NCBI GenBank assembly: GCA_018433085.1
Contig: JAHDRW010000045.1
Location: 1 to 40,699, forward strand
Source of the DNA: Deltaproteobacteria bacterium
GTDB taxonomy: Bacteria > Desulfobacterota > Desulfomonilia > UBA1062
Length of the DNA stretch: 40,699 bases
Direction: 5' to 3'
The notes under the pieces were generated by a model. That model did not search any database and was not told the DNA's origin. It saw only the letters and a list, made by a program, of their open reading frames with translations. The position numbers and the translations under genes were made by a program. Shown here piece by piece: positions 24,792 through 32,233 of the stretch; the stretch's first letter is position 1; each line of letters starts with the position of its first letter.

Positions 24792-26237
24792 ATGTCGACG
24801 CAGCCAATGAACAGCCAAGGTGATCGAGAACCGGCACCCCGCGGGCCGGGTGAGAACCAAGGTTTTCTTGCCGGGCTTGGGGGAATCATCGAGACCATGT
24901 CCTCACCCGCGATCTTCATGGTGGTGGGGGCGGGCGCCTTCCTGGCGCTCCTGCCTGCATGGCTGAACTATGACATCATCTCGCGGGACGGCGCATTTCA
25001 GTATGTGCCCCTGGCGCAGATGTTTCTCGAAGCACGGTTTCACGAAGGCCTGACGGGAGAGGTCGATCCCTTTTTCCCCCTCATTATCGCCGGCATAGCC
25101 TGGCTCACCGGGTTCGAACCGGAGCTCTCCGGAAGGATTGCCTCCTACCTTGCCTATGTCCTGACCGCCGTGGGCATGTACAAGGTGGGGGAGATCCTGT
25201 TCAGGGATCGCAAGGTTTCCCTTCTGGCCGTTCTTTTCCTCATCACCAACCGGCAGCTGGTGGACCGATCAATTGACTGTCTGAAGGAGTCTCTCCTGCT
25301 CTGCTGTATCATATGGGGGAGTTACCTGGTTCTCAGAGGGATATCCTCGATTGAGAAGAAGAGACGGTACCTCGCACTCGGCGCACTGATGTTCTTTGCC
25401 GGGGGGCTTTTCAGAAGCACTGCCCTGGTTTTTCCGTGCGCCTGGCTCATCATATGGATATTCCACGAAGAGAAGGGGCGGCTTGCCCGCGCCGCGTTCT
25501 TCCTTGCCCCGGTATGCGGGGTTCTCGCCGTATGGGCAGTCAGTCCCGATCTGCCGGTGTTCAGAAAAAGCTACCAGTTCGGCTACTTCTTTGTCTCTTC
25601 TCATAGTGCAGGCGATATCCTGCGGTCTGGGACCAACGCCGTAGCCAAGTTTTTTTCCACAGGCAACCCCCTTGTCATCCTCCTGGGGCTGACAGGCATG
25701 TACCGGTACAGGAGAGGTTATTATACCGGCCACCTCGCCCTGGTTCTGGGGATGTTTCTCATGGTCCTGACGTTCTGGATCTTTGCCTCGGACCGGTATT
25801 TTCTCGCGCCCATCATGTGGCTCTATCCCCTTGCCGCATTTCAGGCCCTCAGGGCCGTTCGTTCAGGCGCCGCGCTGTCGAGGTCGTTTGCCGTGATCGC
25901 TATCCTCTCGTGCGTGGTGATGTGGGCGCACATTTCCTTCACCCCGCCCGATCCCGATAAGCTCGCACGGAGAGACGCCGGAGAGTGGATTCTCAGCCAG
26001 CTCGGTCCCGGACACGAAATTCTGTCGAACCGTGACAGGCTCGCCTTTTATGCAAAAGGGACCGGCCTTTCTCTCGACGCCTTCAACGACAGCACAGCCA
26101 TGGACAAGGCCCTGGCGACCGACACCGGTGAAGAAGACGGGAAGATGCTTCAGGAAAGGCTGGACAGCCAGGGCATCCTCCCTGACAAGCGGTTCGGGTC
26201 CATTTTCATTTATCTCCCCCGGTCAGGGGGATCTTGA
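24792..26237 (+). CDS. Integral-membrane GT-C-like glycosyltransferase (PMT/ArnT-like), paralogue B
   Basis: A 481-residue polytopic protein, homologous end to end with the protein at 18113-19537. Shared landmarks are the acidic loop (LNYDIISRDGAFQYVPLAQM versus LHYDIISPDGAFQYIPTARL), LFLITNRQLVDRSIDCLKES, and the tail DPDKLARRDAGEWI with NRDRLAFYAKGTG. About ten hydrophobic segments are visible. The ATG at 24792 is chosen because AGGGA lies 6 bases upstream, while the ATG at 24786 is only one base from it. A periplasmic sugar transfer role is inferred from the fold and place. It lies 36 bases after wbaP and 23 before tadA, closing the polysaccharide locus. Confidence 0.77.
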   Translation: MSTQPMNSQGDREPAPRGPGENQGFLAGLGGIIETMSSPAIFMVVGAGAFLALLPAWLNYDIISRDGAFQYVPLAQMFLEARFHEGLTGEVDPFFPLIIAGIAWLTGFEPELSGRIASYLAYVLTAVGMYKVGEILFRDRKVSLLAVLFLITNRQLVDRSIDCLKESLLLCCIIWGSYLVLRGISSIEKKRRYLALGALMFFAGGLFRSTALVFPCAWLIIWIFHEEKGRLARAAFFLAPVCGVLAVWAVSPDLPVFRKSYQFGYFFVSSHSAGDILRSGTNAVAKFFSTGNPLVILLGLTGMYRYRRGYYTGHLALVLGMFLMVLTFWIFASDRYFLAPIMWLYPLAAFQALRAVRSGAALSRSFAVIAILSCVVMWAHISFTPPDPDKLARRDAGEWILSQLGPGHEILSNRDRLAFYAKGTGLSLDAFNDSTAMDKALATDTGEEDGKMLQERLDSQGILPDKRFGSIFIYLPRSGGS

Positions 26238-26260
26238 CGAAACAGGGAGGTAAGTGATAG

Positions 26261-26713
26261 ATGATTGCTGAATTGGACGACTGCTCTTTGATGAACATGG
26301 CACTGGAAGAGGCGAAAAGGGCCGCCGGGCACGGCGAGGTCCCGGTCGGCGCCGTGCTCGTGATCGGAGGCAGGATCTTCCCGGGACATAACCGGGTGAT
26401 AACGGATTCCGATCCCACTGCGCATGCCGAAATAGTTGCAATGCGCTTGGCAGCCCGGGAAGTGGGCAACTACCGGCTGCCCGGGTCGTGTCTGTACGTG
26501 ACCCTGGAGCCGTGCATCATGTGCGCGGGCGCCATCGTCCAGGCCAGGGTCGAGCGGCTGGTTTACGGCGCCAGGGATCCGCGCTACGGCGCTGTGGAAT
26601 CCATGGTGAAGATATTCGATCTCGATCTGAACCACAAACCGGCCATATGCTCGGGCATTCTGGCGGAGCAGGCCGGTGAGCTTTTGACACAGTTCTTTGA
26701 AGCGAGAAGAAAA

Positions 26714-26737
<24 letters not shown>
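26261..26737 (+). CDS. tadA: tRNA adenosine(34) deaminase
   Basis: Deaminates adenosine to inosine at the wobble position of tRNA-Arg(ACG), an essential cytoplasmic step. The 158-residue length is usual. The zinc site is visible as H55-A-E57 (PTAHAEIVAMR) and P-C85-x-x-C88 (LEPCIMCAGAI), with E57 the proton shuttle. VYGARDPRYGAVES follows. GGGAGG lies 10 bases before the ATG at 26261. The last seven codons and the stop fall inside the tRNA-Ser gene that starts at 26714, so the protein tail GEVPKWS is written by tRNA bases. This housekeeping gene marks the border of the polysaccharide locus. Confidence 0.96.
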
Positions 26738-26806
<69 letters not shown>

Positions 26807-26968
26807 TAATTTCAAGGACTTACGTCAAAAAACCCTGTAAACAAAAATATTTTCATCTAAACTTCTTCTATAACCTAGTTCCAGTTCAAACTCTTAGAAA
26901 ACAAACCCTTGCAAAACCATCTAGTCTCTGCATAGGCATCTGTCATTCTTCTTCACTCATGATGTGGT

Positions 26969-26997
26969 TTGACAATTATGCCGATAGACAATACAAA
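26969..26997 (+). promoter_or_regulatory. Likely promoter of the toxin-antitoxin pair
   Basis: A perfect -35 box TTGACA (26969-26974) is followed 17 bases later by TACAAA (26992-26997), a weak -10 box. Transcription would start near 27004, leaving a leader of about 30 bases. The -10 box lies within the tandem 9-base repeats, so a repressor binding there would block polymerase. Confidence 0.45.
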
Positions 26998-27018
26998 TAG
27001 TACAAAAGGTACGAATAG
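26992..27018 (+). repeat. Three tandem imperfect 9-bp repeats, candidate antitoxin operator
   Basis: The bases read TACAAATAG, TACAAAAGG, TACGAATAG back to back, with a T-A-C-R-A-A core in each copy. They overlap the proposed -10 box and end 3 bases before the antitoxin ribosome site region. Phd/RelE loci usually autoregulate through sites in this location, often palindromic; a direct-repeat operator is an inference here. Confidence 0.4.
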
Positions 27019-27032
27019 GGAGATTGATACAA

Positions 27033-27281
27033 ATGATACGCATATCCACAAGCGATCTGAGAAAAGACACGGCTGATGTGCTGAACAAGGTGGCCTACGG
27101 TGGTGACCGGGTAGCCCTGCAGCGCAGGGGCAAGGACGTTGCCGTGATCGTCTCGGTCGAGGACTATGAGCTGCTGAAAGCCATCGAGGACAAGGCCGAT
27201 CTGGAGATGATCCGGAAGATCAAGGAAGAGGGCGGGGATGATGTTCTCTGGGATGATCTCAAGAAAGAGCTCAAGCTGTAA
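27033..27281 (+). CDS. Phd/YefM-family antitoxin
   Basis: An 82-residue antitoxin expected to neutralise the adjacent RelE-type toxin and to repress the operon. The N-terminal DNA-binding and dimerisation fold is MIRISTSDLRKDTADVLNKV, followed by RVALQRRGKDVAVIVSVEDY, the Phd/YefM core. The charged C-terminal tail (KADLEMIRKIKEEGGDDVLW) is the usual toxin-wrapping segment. The ATG at 27033 is preferred because AGGGAG lies 10 bases upstream; the TTG at 27024 would be too close. The stop TAA shares its last A with the toxin ATG (TAATG at 27279), so synthesis is coupled. Confidence 0.9.
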   Translation: MIRISTSDLRKDTADVLNKVAYGGDRVALQRRGKDVAVIVSVEDYELLKAIEDKADLEMIRKIKEEGGDDVLWDDLKKELKL

Positions 27282-27544
27282 TGGGCTATACGATCAAGTT
27301 CAGCGCCCATGCCGCCAGGTCTTTCCGCAAGCTCCCCCGCCAGATCCAGGTGCGCCTGTACGCGGCGATAGAACCACTCAGGGATAATCCGAGAATGCCG
27401 GGATCTGAAAAGTTGAGAGGCTCGGACAACGCCTATCTTATCAGGGTGGGGGATTACAGGCTCCTGTATGAGATTATGGATGATGAGTTTGTTGTATATG
27501 TCATAGAAACCGGACATAGGCGCGAGGTGTATCGGCCAAAGTGA
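27281..27544 (+). CDS. RelE/ParE-family toxin
   Basis: An 87-residue toxin of the RelE/ParE superfamily. Visible elements are YTIKFSAHAARSFRKLPRQI at the start, a central PLRDNPRMPGSEKLRGSDN loop, YLIRVGDYRLLYEIMDDEFV and a C-terminal YVIETGHRREVYRPK that supplies basic and aromatic residues. RelE members cut mRNA on the ribosome, whereas ParE members poison gyrase; the R-V-G-D-Y-R-L-L-Y core together with the H-R-R-E-V-Y end favours the RelE side. It is coupled to the antitoxin by the TAATG overlap. Nothing suggests inactivation. Confidence 0.9.
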   Translation: MGYTIKFSAHAARSFRKLPRQIQVRLYAAIEPLRDNPRMPGSEKLRGSDNAYLIRVGDYRLLYEIMDDEFVVYVIETGHRREVYRPK

Positions 27545-28046
27545 TTCTGTTTTTTCCTTTCTGAGAAACAGATTATCACAAATTCAAACCCTATCCGGCA
27601 CGATTTCTTGTTAAATAAGCTGCTTGCAAGCTACCTTTCTGCTACTTCAACGTAACTTTCCGATCGGTCTTCGGCCTTTCGCCCCCCCCCCGGCATGGTC
27701 CTGGTAAGGGCATCCAATGATTCGGCTCTGTCGGACAGTCCGGACCCTGGATCGTATCCATGCAGCAAGTCCGTCTTTCGCTGATTTATCTCCCCATCAC
27801 CCAGCACTGTAGCATTATGGCCGGCGCATTCCTCAAGTGACAGGGATTTTTCTCATCGACATCAAAGGCCGTGATCCTCGTCCCGTTCGGTTGAGCCCGA
27901 AACTGCGGGTCTCATGAAATGCTTATGGAAGATCCTTGGCCTTATATGATACACCCAACATCAGGTATGTGCTCATATGGGTGCTTACCCGGCAGTTTCT
28001 GCTGATATGATGAAGAGCCGGATCTCTTTTTCGAGGTATGGTCCTG
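27545..28046. other. Non-coding stretch of about 500 bases, with a C10 homopolymer
   Basis: I see no gene, tRNA or convincing terminator here. Short open frames on both strands have no recognisable content. A run of ten C residues occupies 27682-27691. A weak stem (CTGTTT ... AAACAG, near 27547-27572) follows the toxin gene without a T tract. The stretch may contain the promoter for the FkbM-type methyltransferase, but no boxes stood out. Confidence 0.4.
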
Positions 28047-28898
28047 ATGAAGATGAAACTGAAAATGTTTGCCAGAACAGTGATCGGGTCACTGATCTGT
28101 TCGGTCACGAAGATGTTGCTCGGGCCGTATGTGTTTGCATTGCTCGTGAAGTCGGACAACGGCATATTCGCGGTAGACCCCGAAGATTATGAAGACTACG
28201 GTGTCAGCCGGCGCCTGAGAAAGGCCGGGAATTGGGGGACGGCTGAGATTGAGAGGCTGAAGCCGCACATTACACCGGACAGCAGAATATTAGTCGTGGG
28301 AGCTCATATAGGGACACTGGCCGTACCCCTTGCGAAGCTCAGCGGCAAGGTTGTAGCCGTAGAAGCGAATCCGCGCACATATGATCTGCTGGTGCGCAAT
28401 ATCGCGTTGAATTCCGTCACCAATTGCACGGCGATAAACGTTGCCGCAAGCGACAAGGACGAAGAGATCAAGTTTCTGCTCAGCAGGGCGAACTCAGGGG
28501 GGAGCAAACGGGTCCCCATAAACAAAGAATACATGTACTACTACGACGACCCTGAAGAGATCTCAGTGAGGGCGGTAAGCCTCGACGAGTACCTGGAAGA
28601 AAAGGATTTTGACATAGTGATCATGGACATAGAAGGGTCGGAGTACTTTGCCCTGAAAGGAATGCAGAGCATACTCTCGAAGTGCAAACTTCTCATGATA
28701 GAATTTCTGCCGCATCATCTGAAAAACGTGAGTTGTGTCACAGTCGGCCAGTTTCTCTCGGTAATTGCCCCTCATTTCAGCAGGATGACGATACCTTCCA
28801 GGGATAAGACGGTGGGCTCTTCCGAATTCCTTGATTATCTATCTGAAATGTATGAAAACGAAGAAGGGGATGAGGGGATCGTCTTTGAAAAGTCCTGA
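28047..28898 (+). CDS. FkbM-family SAM-dependent methyltransferase
   Basis: A 283-residue methyltransferase. The SAM-binding motif is ILVVGAHIGTLAVPLAKL, followed by VVAVEANPRTYDLLVRNIAL and AINVAASDKDEEIKFLL, then the FkbM block VRAVSLDEYLEEKDFDIVIM with DIEGSEYFALKGMQSIL. The family O-methylates sugars, polyketides and other secondary products; in bacteria many act on surface glycans. The start at 28047 is chosen because GAGG lies 10 bases upstream; the ATG at 28038 would be one base away. Residues 1-40 are hydrophobic and may be an N-terminal anchor. It is followed at 64 bases by a second methyltransferase. Confidence 0.87.
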   Translation: MKMKLKMFARTVIGSLICSVTKMLLGPYVFALLVKSDNGIFAVDPEDYEDYGVSRRLRKAGNWGTAEIERLKPHITPDSRILVVGAHIGTLAVPLAKLSGKVVAVEANPRTYDLLVRNIALNSVTNCTAINVAASDKDEEIKFLLSRANSGGSKRVPINKEYMYYYDDPEEISVRAVSLDEYLEEKDFDIVIMDIEGSEYFALKGMQSILSKCKLLMIEFLPHHLKNVSCVTVGQFLSVIAPHFSRMTIPSRDKTVGSSEFLDYLSEMYENEEGDEGIVFEKS

Positions 28899-28962
28899 CG
28901 ATCCGATCACCCGATCCTTTGTTTGAAAATCGTCTCAAGATGCCGTGTGGAGGGGCAATGCC

Positions 28963-29790
28963 TTGATCAGGGATAATGATTTGCAGGACCGTATAGAGCG
29001 CGAACGCGAGGCCCACACCGAACGGGATGTCCTGGCCGAGAACGCCCGGATAAAGAGCCGGTTTCCCCATCTCGAATCGTACCCATCAAGGGCGCGTTTC
29101 GATGCGATCATCGAGGAGCACACCCGCGATCTTTCCGGTAAGACGGTACTCGATTATGGATGCGGACGCGGTGAAGAAAGTCTGACCTTTCTCCGGCGCG
29201 GCGCGGAAAAGGTCCATGGGATAGACATTTCACCGGTCTACGTAGAATATGCGGCAAAGTACGCGCAAGAGTCCGGCTTTCCCGAAAACCGGTATGGGTT
29301 TCATGTCATGGATGCCCATTCCTTGAGTTTTCCGGACGAAAGCTTTGATCTGGTTTCAGGGCGTGCCATTCTGCACCATCTCGATGCCGATACCGCACTC
29401 GGCGAGATATACCGCGTGCTCAAACCGGGAGGCCGCGTTCTCCTGTACGAGCCCCTGGCGGATAACCCTCTCTTGAAGCTGTTTCGTCATCTGACCCCTC
29501 ACGCGAGGACAAAGGACGAGAAGGCCTTTTCCGGGAAAGAGATCGCAAGGTTGCTGAGGCGGGAAGACTGGGAGGCAGAGCTTGCTTACTGCGGTTTGTT
29601 CGAGGCCCCTGTAGCCATGATCACGTCGGTCGTCATGAGATGTCGCGCAAACAATTTTCTGCTGCATCTGGCCGACAAGGGGGAATGCTGGACCCACAGG
29701 CGCGGGGTATTGCTTTCGTGGAACCAGTATGTGCTGTTCAACATGGTCAAGAAGACGAAATCGGTTATCTCTGAGTCAATACCGGAATAG
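28963..29790 (+). CDS. Class I SAM-dependent methyltransferase (UbiE/Methyltransf_11 type)
   Basis: A 275-residue protein with the standard core: motif I KTVLDYGCGRGEESLTFL, acidic strand KVHGIDISPVYVEYAAKYAQ, motif DAHSLSFPDESFDLVSGRAI and LHHLDADTALGEIYRVLKPG followed by RVLLYEPLADNP. The substrate is unknown. TTG at 28963 has GGAGGGG 7 bases upstream and is preferred to GTG at 28945, which precedes the ribosome site. With the FkbM-type gene just upstream it forms a methyltransferase pair in the segment between the two tRNA-Ser genes, possibly acting on the glycan made by the neighbouring locus. Confidence 0.87.
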   Translation: MIRDNDLQDRIEREREAHTERDVLAENARIKSRFPHLESYPSRARFDAIIEEHTRDLSGKTVLDYGCGRGEESLTFLRRGAEKVHGIDISPVYVEYAAKYAQESGFPENRYGFHVMDAHSLSFPDESFDLVSGRAILHHLDADTALGEIYRVLKPGGRVLLYEPLADNPLLKLFRHLTPHARTKDEKAFSGKEIARLLRREDWEAELAYCGLFEAPVAMITSVVMRCRANNFLLHLADKGECWTHRRGVLLSWNQYVLFNMVKKTKSVISESIPE

Positions 29791-29879
29791 CTGAAAAGGC
29801 ACACGGATCACGAGACGATTTTTGCCGTTTGAAAGAATGGATACCCGTTCCCGGGTTGCGGCCGATAAGGGAAACGCCA

Positions 29880-30158
29880 CTACTTCCTTTCCTTCCCCGT
29901 CTTGTCGTCCACGATCCACTCGTACTCGGTGATCTCGATCTTTTTCTTGGCCTCGATCTTCTTCACCTGGATCTCCTTCCGGGTGATCCGATAGACCTTC
30001 CCCTCTCCGCTGTAGTGCTCCAGGGCCTCTTCAAGGGTGGCGTAGATCTCGATCTTTTTCGTGCCGAAGAGTGAATCCTTTATGATGGCAAACTCGTCAG
30101 AAAACCCCTGAGAAGACCAGAGCACAACCATCAGCAAACTCAGTACAATCTTTTTCAT
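29880..30158 (-). CDS. Small secreted protein of unknown function
   Basis: A 92-residue protein, the only minus-strand gene in the window. It starts with a clear Sec signal peptide (MKKIVLSLLMVVLWSSQGFS, cleavage probably just after) and leaves a mature part of about 72 residues that is strongly charged and lysine-rich, with an alternating K-I pattern and a central LEEALEHYSGEGKVYRITRK. A ribosome site AGAAGGTGA lies 7 bases upstream on the minus strand. I do not recognise the family. A periplasmic role is all that the signal supports. Convergent orientation to the methyltransferase leaves an 89-base gap with no obvious terminator. Confidence 0.75.
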   Translation of the reverse strand: MKKIVLSLLMVVLWSSQGFSDEFAIIKDSLFGTKKIEIYATLEEALEHYSGEGKVYRITRKEIQVKKIEAKKKIEITEYEWIVDDKTGKERK

Positions 30159-30415
30159 GACATATCACCTTCTCTATCTAGTTGTTTGATATTTTCCAGG
30201 GCTCTGTCAAGTGCCGGTTGCAATTAATTCTTTTAAGAGCGATGGCCGGGGCGTCATCTATGCCGTCGTTTTTTTAGGAGATTGCTTTGGCGTTTACTTT
30301 GACGGAACTTTGTGTTAGTTCACCTTGAGCGTTCTTTGACACTTCCATCTCTCGAGCGGTTCTGCACGGCAGCCCGGCAGGGGCGAGCCGCCCCGGATGG
30401 ATGGCGACGGAATCT

Positions 30416-30508
30416 GGAGAGATGCCCGAGAGGCCGAAGGGGCGCGATTGGAAATCGTGTGTACCACCAAAAGTGGTACCGAGGGTTCGAATCCCTCTCT
30501 CTCCGCCA
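30416..30508 (+). tRNA. tRNA-Ser (anticodon GGA)
   Basis: A class II tRNA with a long variable arm. Acceptor GGAGAGA (30416-30422) pairs with TCTCTCC (30498-30504), discriminator G at 30505 and encoded CCA at 30506-30508. The anticodon arm (30443-30447/30455-30459) holds TTGGAAA, giving GGA at 30450-30452, which reads UCC and UCU. The variable arm is GTACCAC with GTGGTAC and the T arm is GAGGG-TTCGAAT-CCCTC. It lies 5 bases upstream of the SRP RNA, so both may share one transcript. Confidence 0.96.
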
Positions 30509-30513
30509 GAAAA

Positions 30514-30634
30514 GGCCGCATAAAGGGGCCATGTCTCATGCAGTACAACGCTGTGAACCCCGTCAGGCCCGGAAGGGAGCAGCGGTAAACGGTACGTTGT
30601 ATGTGTATGTAAGGCATGGCCCCCTTGTGCGGCC
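30514..30634 (+). ncRNA. ffs: 4.5S signal recognition particle RNA (small bacterial SRP RNA)
   Basis: The RNA core of the signal recognition particle, which with Ffh targets membrane proteins to the Sec machinery. The invariant Ffh-binding apex is present as GAACCCCGTCAGGCCCGGAA followed by GGGAGCAGCGGTAA. Outer strands GGCCGCATAAAGGGGCCATG (from 30514) and CATGGCCCCCTTGTGCGGCC (to 30634) pair to form the long hairpin. The end is followed by six T residues, so the lower stem doubles as terminator. A position between a tRNA-Ser and dnaX is known from many bacteria. Confidence 0.95.
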
Positions 30635-30640
30635 TTTTTT
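30614..30640 (+). terminator. Rho-independent terminator formed by the SRP RNA lower stem
   Basis: The closing GGCC-rich strand of the SRP hairpin ends at 30634 and TTTTTT follows at 30635-30640. This should end the tRNA-Ser/SRP RNA transcript 37 bases before dnaX; some read-through into dnaX is possible, as no separate dnaX promoter was noticed. Confidence 0.7.
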
Positions 30641-30676
30641 CTTGAATAATTTCTCCCGGGATACTAGGATCAGGCC

Positions 30677-32233
30677 ATGTATCAGGTAATCGCACGCAAG
30701 TTCAGACCCCAGACCTTCGAAGACATCGTCGGGCAGGGGCATGTGACCGGCGTCATCAAAAACGCCATCGACCTGAACCGTCTGCCTCACGCGTTCATCT
30801 TCTCAGGCCCCCGGGGCGTGGGCAAGACGTCGGCTGCGAGGATCCTGGCCAAGGCCATCAACTGCGAAAAGGGGCTCTCCAGCACTCCCTGCAACGCCTG
30901 TAAGATCTGTGAGGACATTACGGCCTCTCGGGCCGTGGATATCTTCGAGATCGATGCCGCTTCGCACACCAGCGTGGAGAACATCAGGGATCTCATCGAA
31001 AACGCCCGCTATGCCCCGAGCACGGCGAGGTTCAAGACCTTTATCATCGACGAGGTCCACATGCTCTCCCGCAGCGCCTTCAACGCCCTGCTCAAGACGC
31101 TTGAAGAGCCGCCCGAGCACGTGATCTTCATCATGGCCACCACCGAGCTCGCCAAGGTGCCCGTCACCGTGCTCTCGCGATGCCAGCGGTACGATTTCAG
31201 GCGGATCCCGGTGCCCGAGATCATATCGCATCTTTCCTCCATTGCCTCGCAAGAGCAGATCTCCATCAGCGAAGACGCCCTCATGATCATTGCGCTGCAG
31301 GCCGACGGGAGCATGCGCGACGCCCAGGGCATGCTCGAGCACACCGCGGCAGCCGAGGCCCGGGAAATCGACGCGTCCACCGTGGAGAGGATGCTCGGCC
31401 TGGTGGAGCGCGCGACCATGCACGATCTGCTTCAGGGCGTTATCGCGCGGGATGTCACGGTCGTGCTCGATGTGGTGGGCAGGGTCTACCAGTTCGGGCA
31501 TGATATTCTCCAGCTCTACCGGTCCCTGATGGAGAGCTTCCGGAACATGATGGTGCTCAAGGCCGGATACGCGAATATTTCCCTGCCCCAGGAGGAAAAG
31601 GCCTTTCTGCAGGAGCTCATCAGGCCGGTCCCGTTCGAAGAGCTGCACCGGATGCTCAGCGTGCTTATCCACTCCGAGGAGGATCTCAAGTTTTCGAGCC
31701 TGCCCAAGGTGACGCTCGAGACCATCCTCCTGCGCATCATATCCGCCCCCGCCCTGGCCGATATCCAGCAGCTTGTCCAGACGGTCACGTCCAGGCAGGG
31801 CCCGGCGCCGGTCAGGCCGGCCGCCCCGGCCGCCGTTGCCCCGGACAAGCACCGTAAGCCCCTGTCTTCGCTGCCCCAGTCATGGGAAGGCTTTGTCGCC
31901 TATCTGAAAGACCATGACCAGCCCATGTACGCCATGGTCACCTCGGCGGGCCGGACCGTCGAGGACCAGGACAACGCCGGCGTGACGCTGTACTGCGCCA
32001 ACCAGTTCATGACCGAACAGCTCAGGAGAGAGCTGCCCGACATCCGGAAAAAGGCGCAGGCGTTTTTCAAAAAGGATCTCCAGATCCGGGTGGAGATGCT
32101 GGAGGCTTCCGGACCGGCCGAGAAAAAGCCGCGCCCTTCCGAGGTGCGCGCCAACGTCATGAAGTCTCCCGTGGTCAAGGAGATCCTTTCCGAGTTCAAT
32201 GGTGTGGTCAGGGATGTCAAACCCGGTGAATGA
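30677..32233 (+). CDS. dnaX: DNA polymerase III subunit gamma/tau (clamp loader ATPase)
   Basis: The ATPase core of the replicative clamp loader. The 518-residue protein starts YQVIARKFRPQTFEDIVGQ. Walker A is GPRGVGKTS (residues 44-52), four zinc-binding cysteines are C63, C72, C75 and C78, Walker B is FIIDEVHML (122-130), sensor 1 is ATTELAKVP and the arginine finger is in LSRCQRYDF (S167, R168, C169). Domain III follows, then a Pro/Ala-rich linker (about 375-390) and a short tau-like tail. No clear programmed frameshift site was identified. The usual partners ybaB and recR do not follow; the next gene is a P1 peptidase that overlaps the end. Confidence 0.96.
   Translation: MYQVIARKFRPQTFEDIVGQGHVTGVIKNAIDLNRLPHAFIFSGPRGVGKTSAARILAKAINCEKGLSSTPCNACKICEDITASRAVDIFEIDAASHTSVENIRDLIENARYAPSTARFKTFIIDEVHMLSRSAFNALLKTLEEPPEHVIFIMATTELAKVPVTVLSRCQRYDFRRIPVPEIISHLSSIASQEQISISEDALMIIALQADGSMRDAQGMLEHTAAAEAREIDASTVERMLGLVERATMHDLLQGVIARDVTVVLDVVGRVYQFGHDILQLYRSLMESFRNMMVLKAGYANISLPQEEKAFLQELIRPVPFEELHRMLSVLIHSEEDLKFSSLPKVTLETILLRIISAPALADIQQLVQTVTSRQGPAPVRPAAPAAVAPDKHRKPLSSLPQSWEGFVAYLKDHDQPMYAMVTSAGRTVEDQDNAGVTLYCANQFMTEQLRRELPDIRKKAQAFFKKDLQIRVEMLEASGPAEKKPRPSEVRANVMKSPVVKEILSEFNGVVRDVKPGE

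Larger units (their letters stand above)
26807..27032 (+). other. AT-rich intergenic stretch with TA promoter
   Basis: No credible gene is seen between the tRNA and the antitoxin. An open frame of 73 codons spans 26779-27000 but begins inside the tRNA and has no recognisable content. The base composition drops sharply compared with the flanking housekeeping DNA. The only structured parts noticed are a promoter-like pair (26969-26997) and three tandem 9-base repeats (26992-27018) just before the antitoxin gene. Confidence 0.5.

Noticed and set aside
32041..32100. Programmed frameshift signal in dnaX (A-rich runs near the 3' end)
   Set aside because: The A runs are not in the phase of a proper slippery heptamer and no stimulatory elements were seen.
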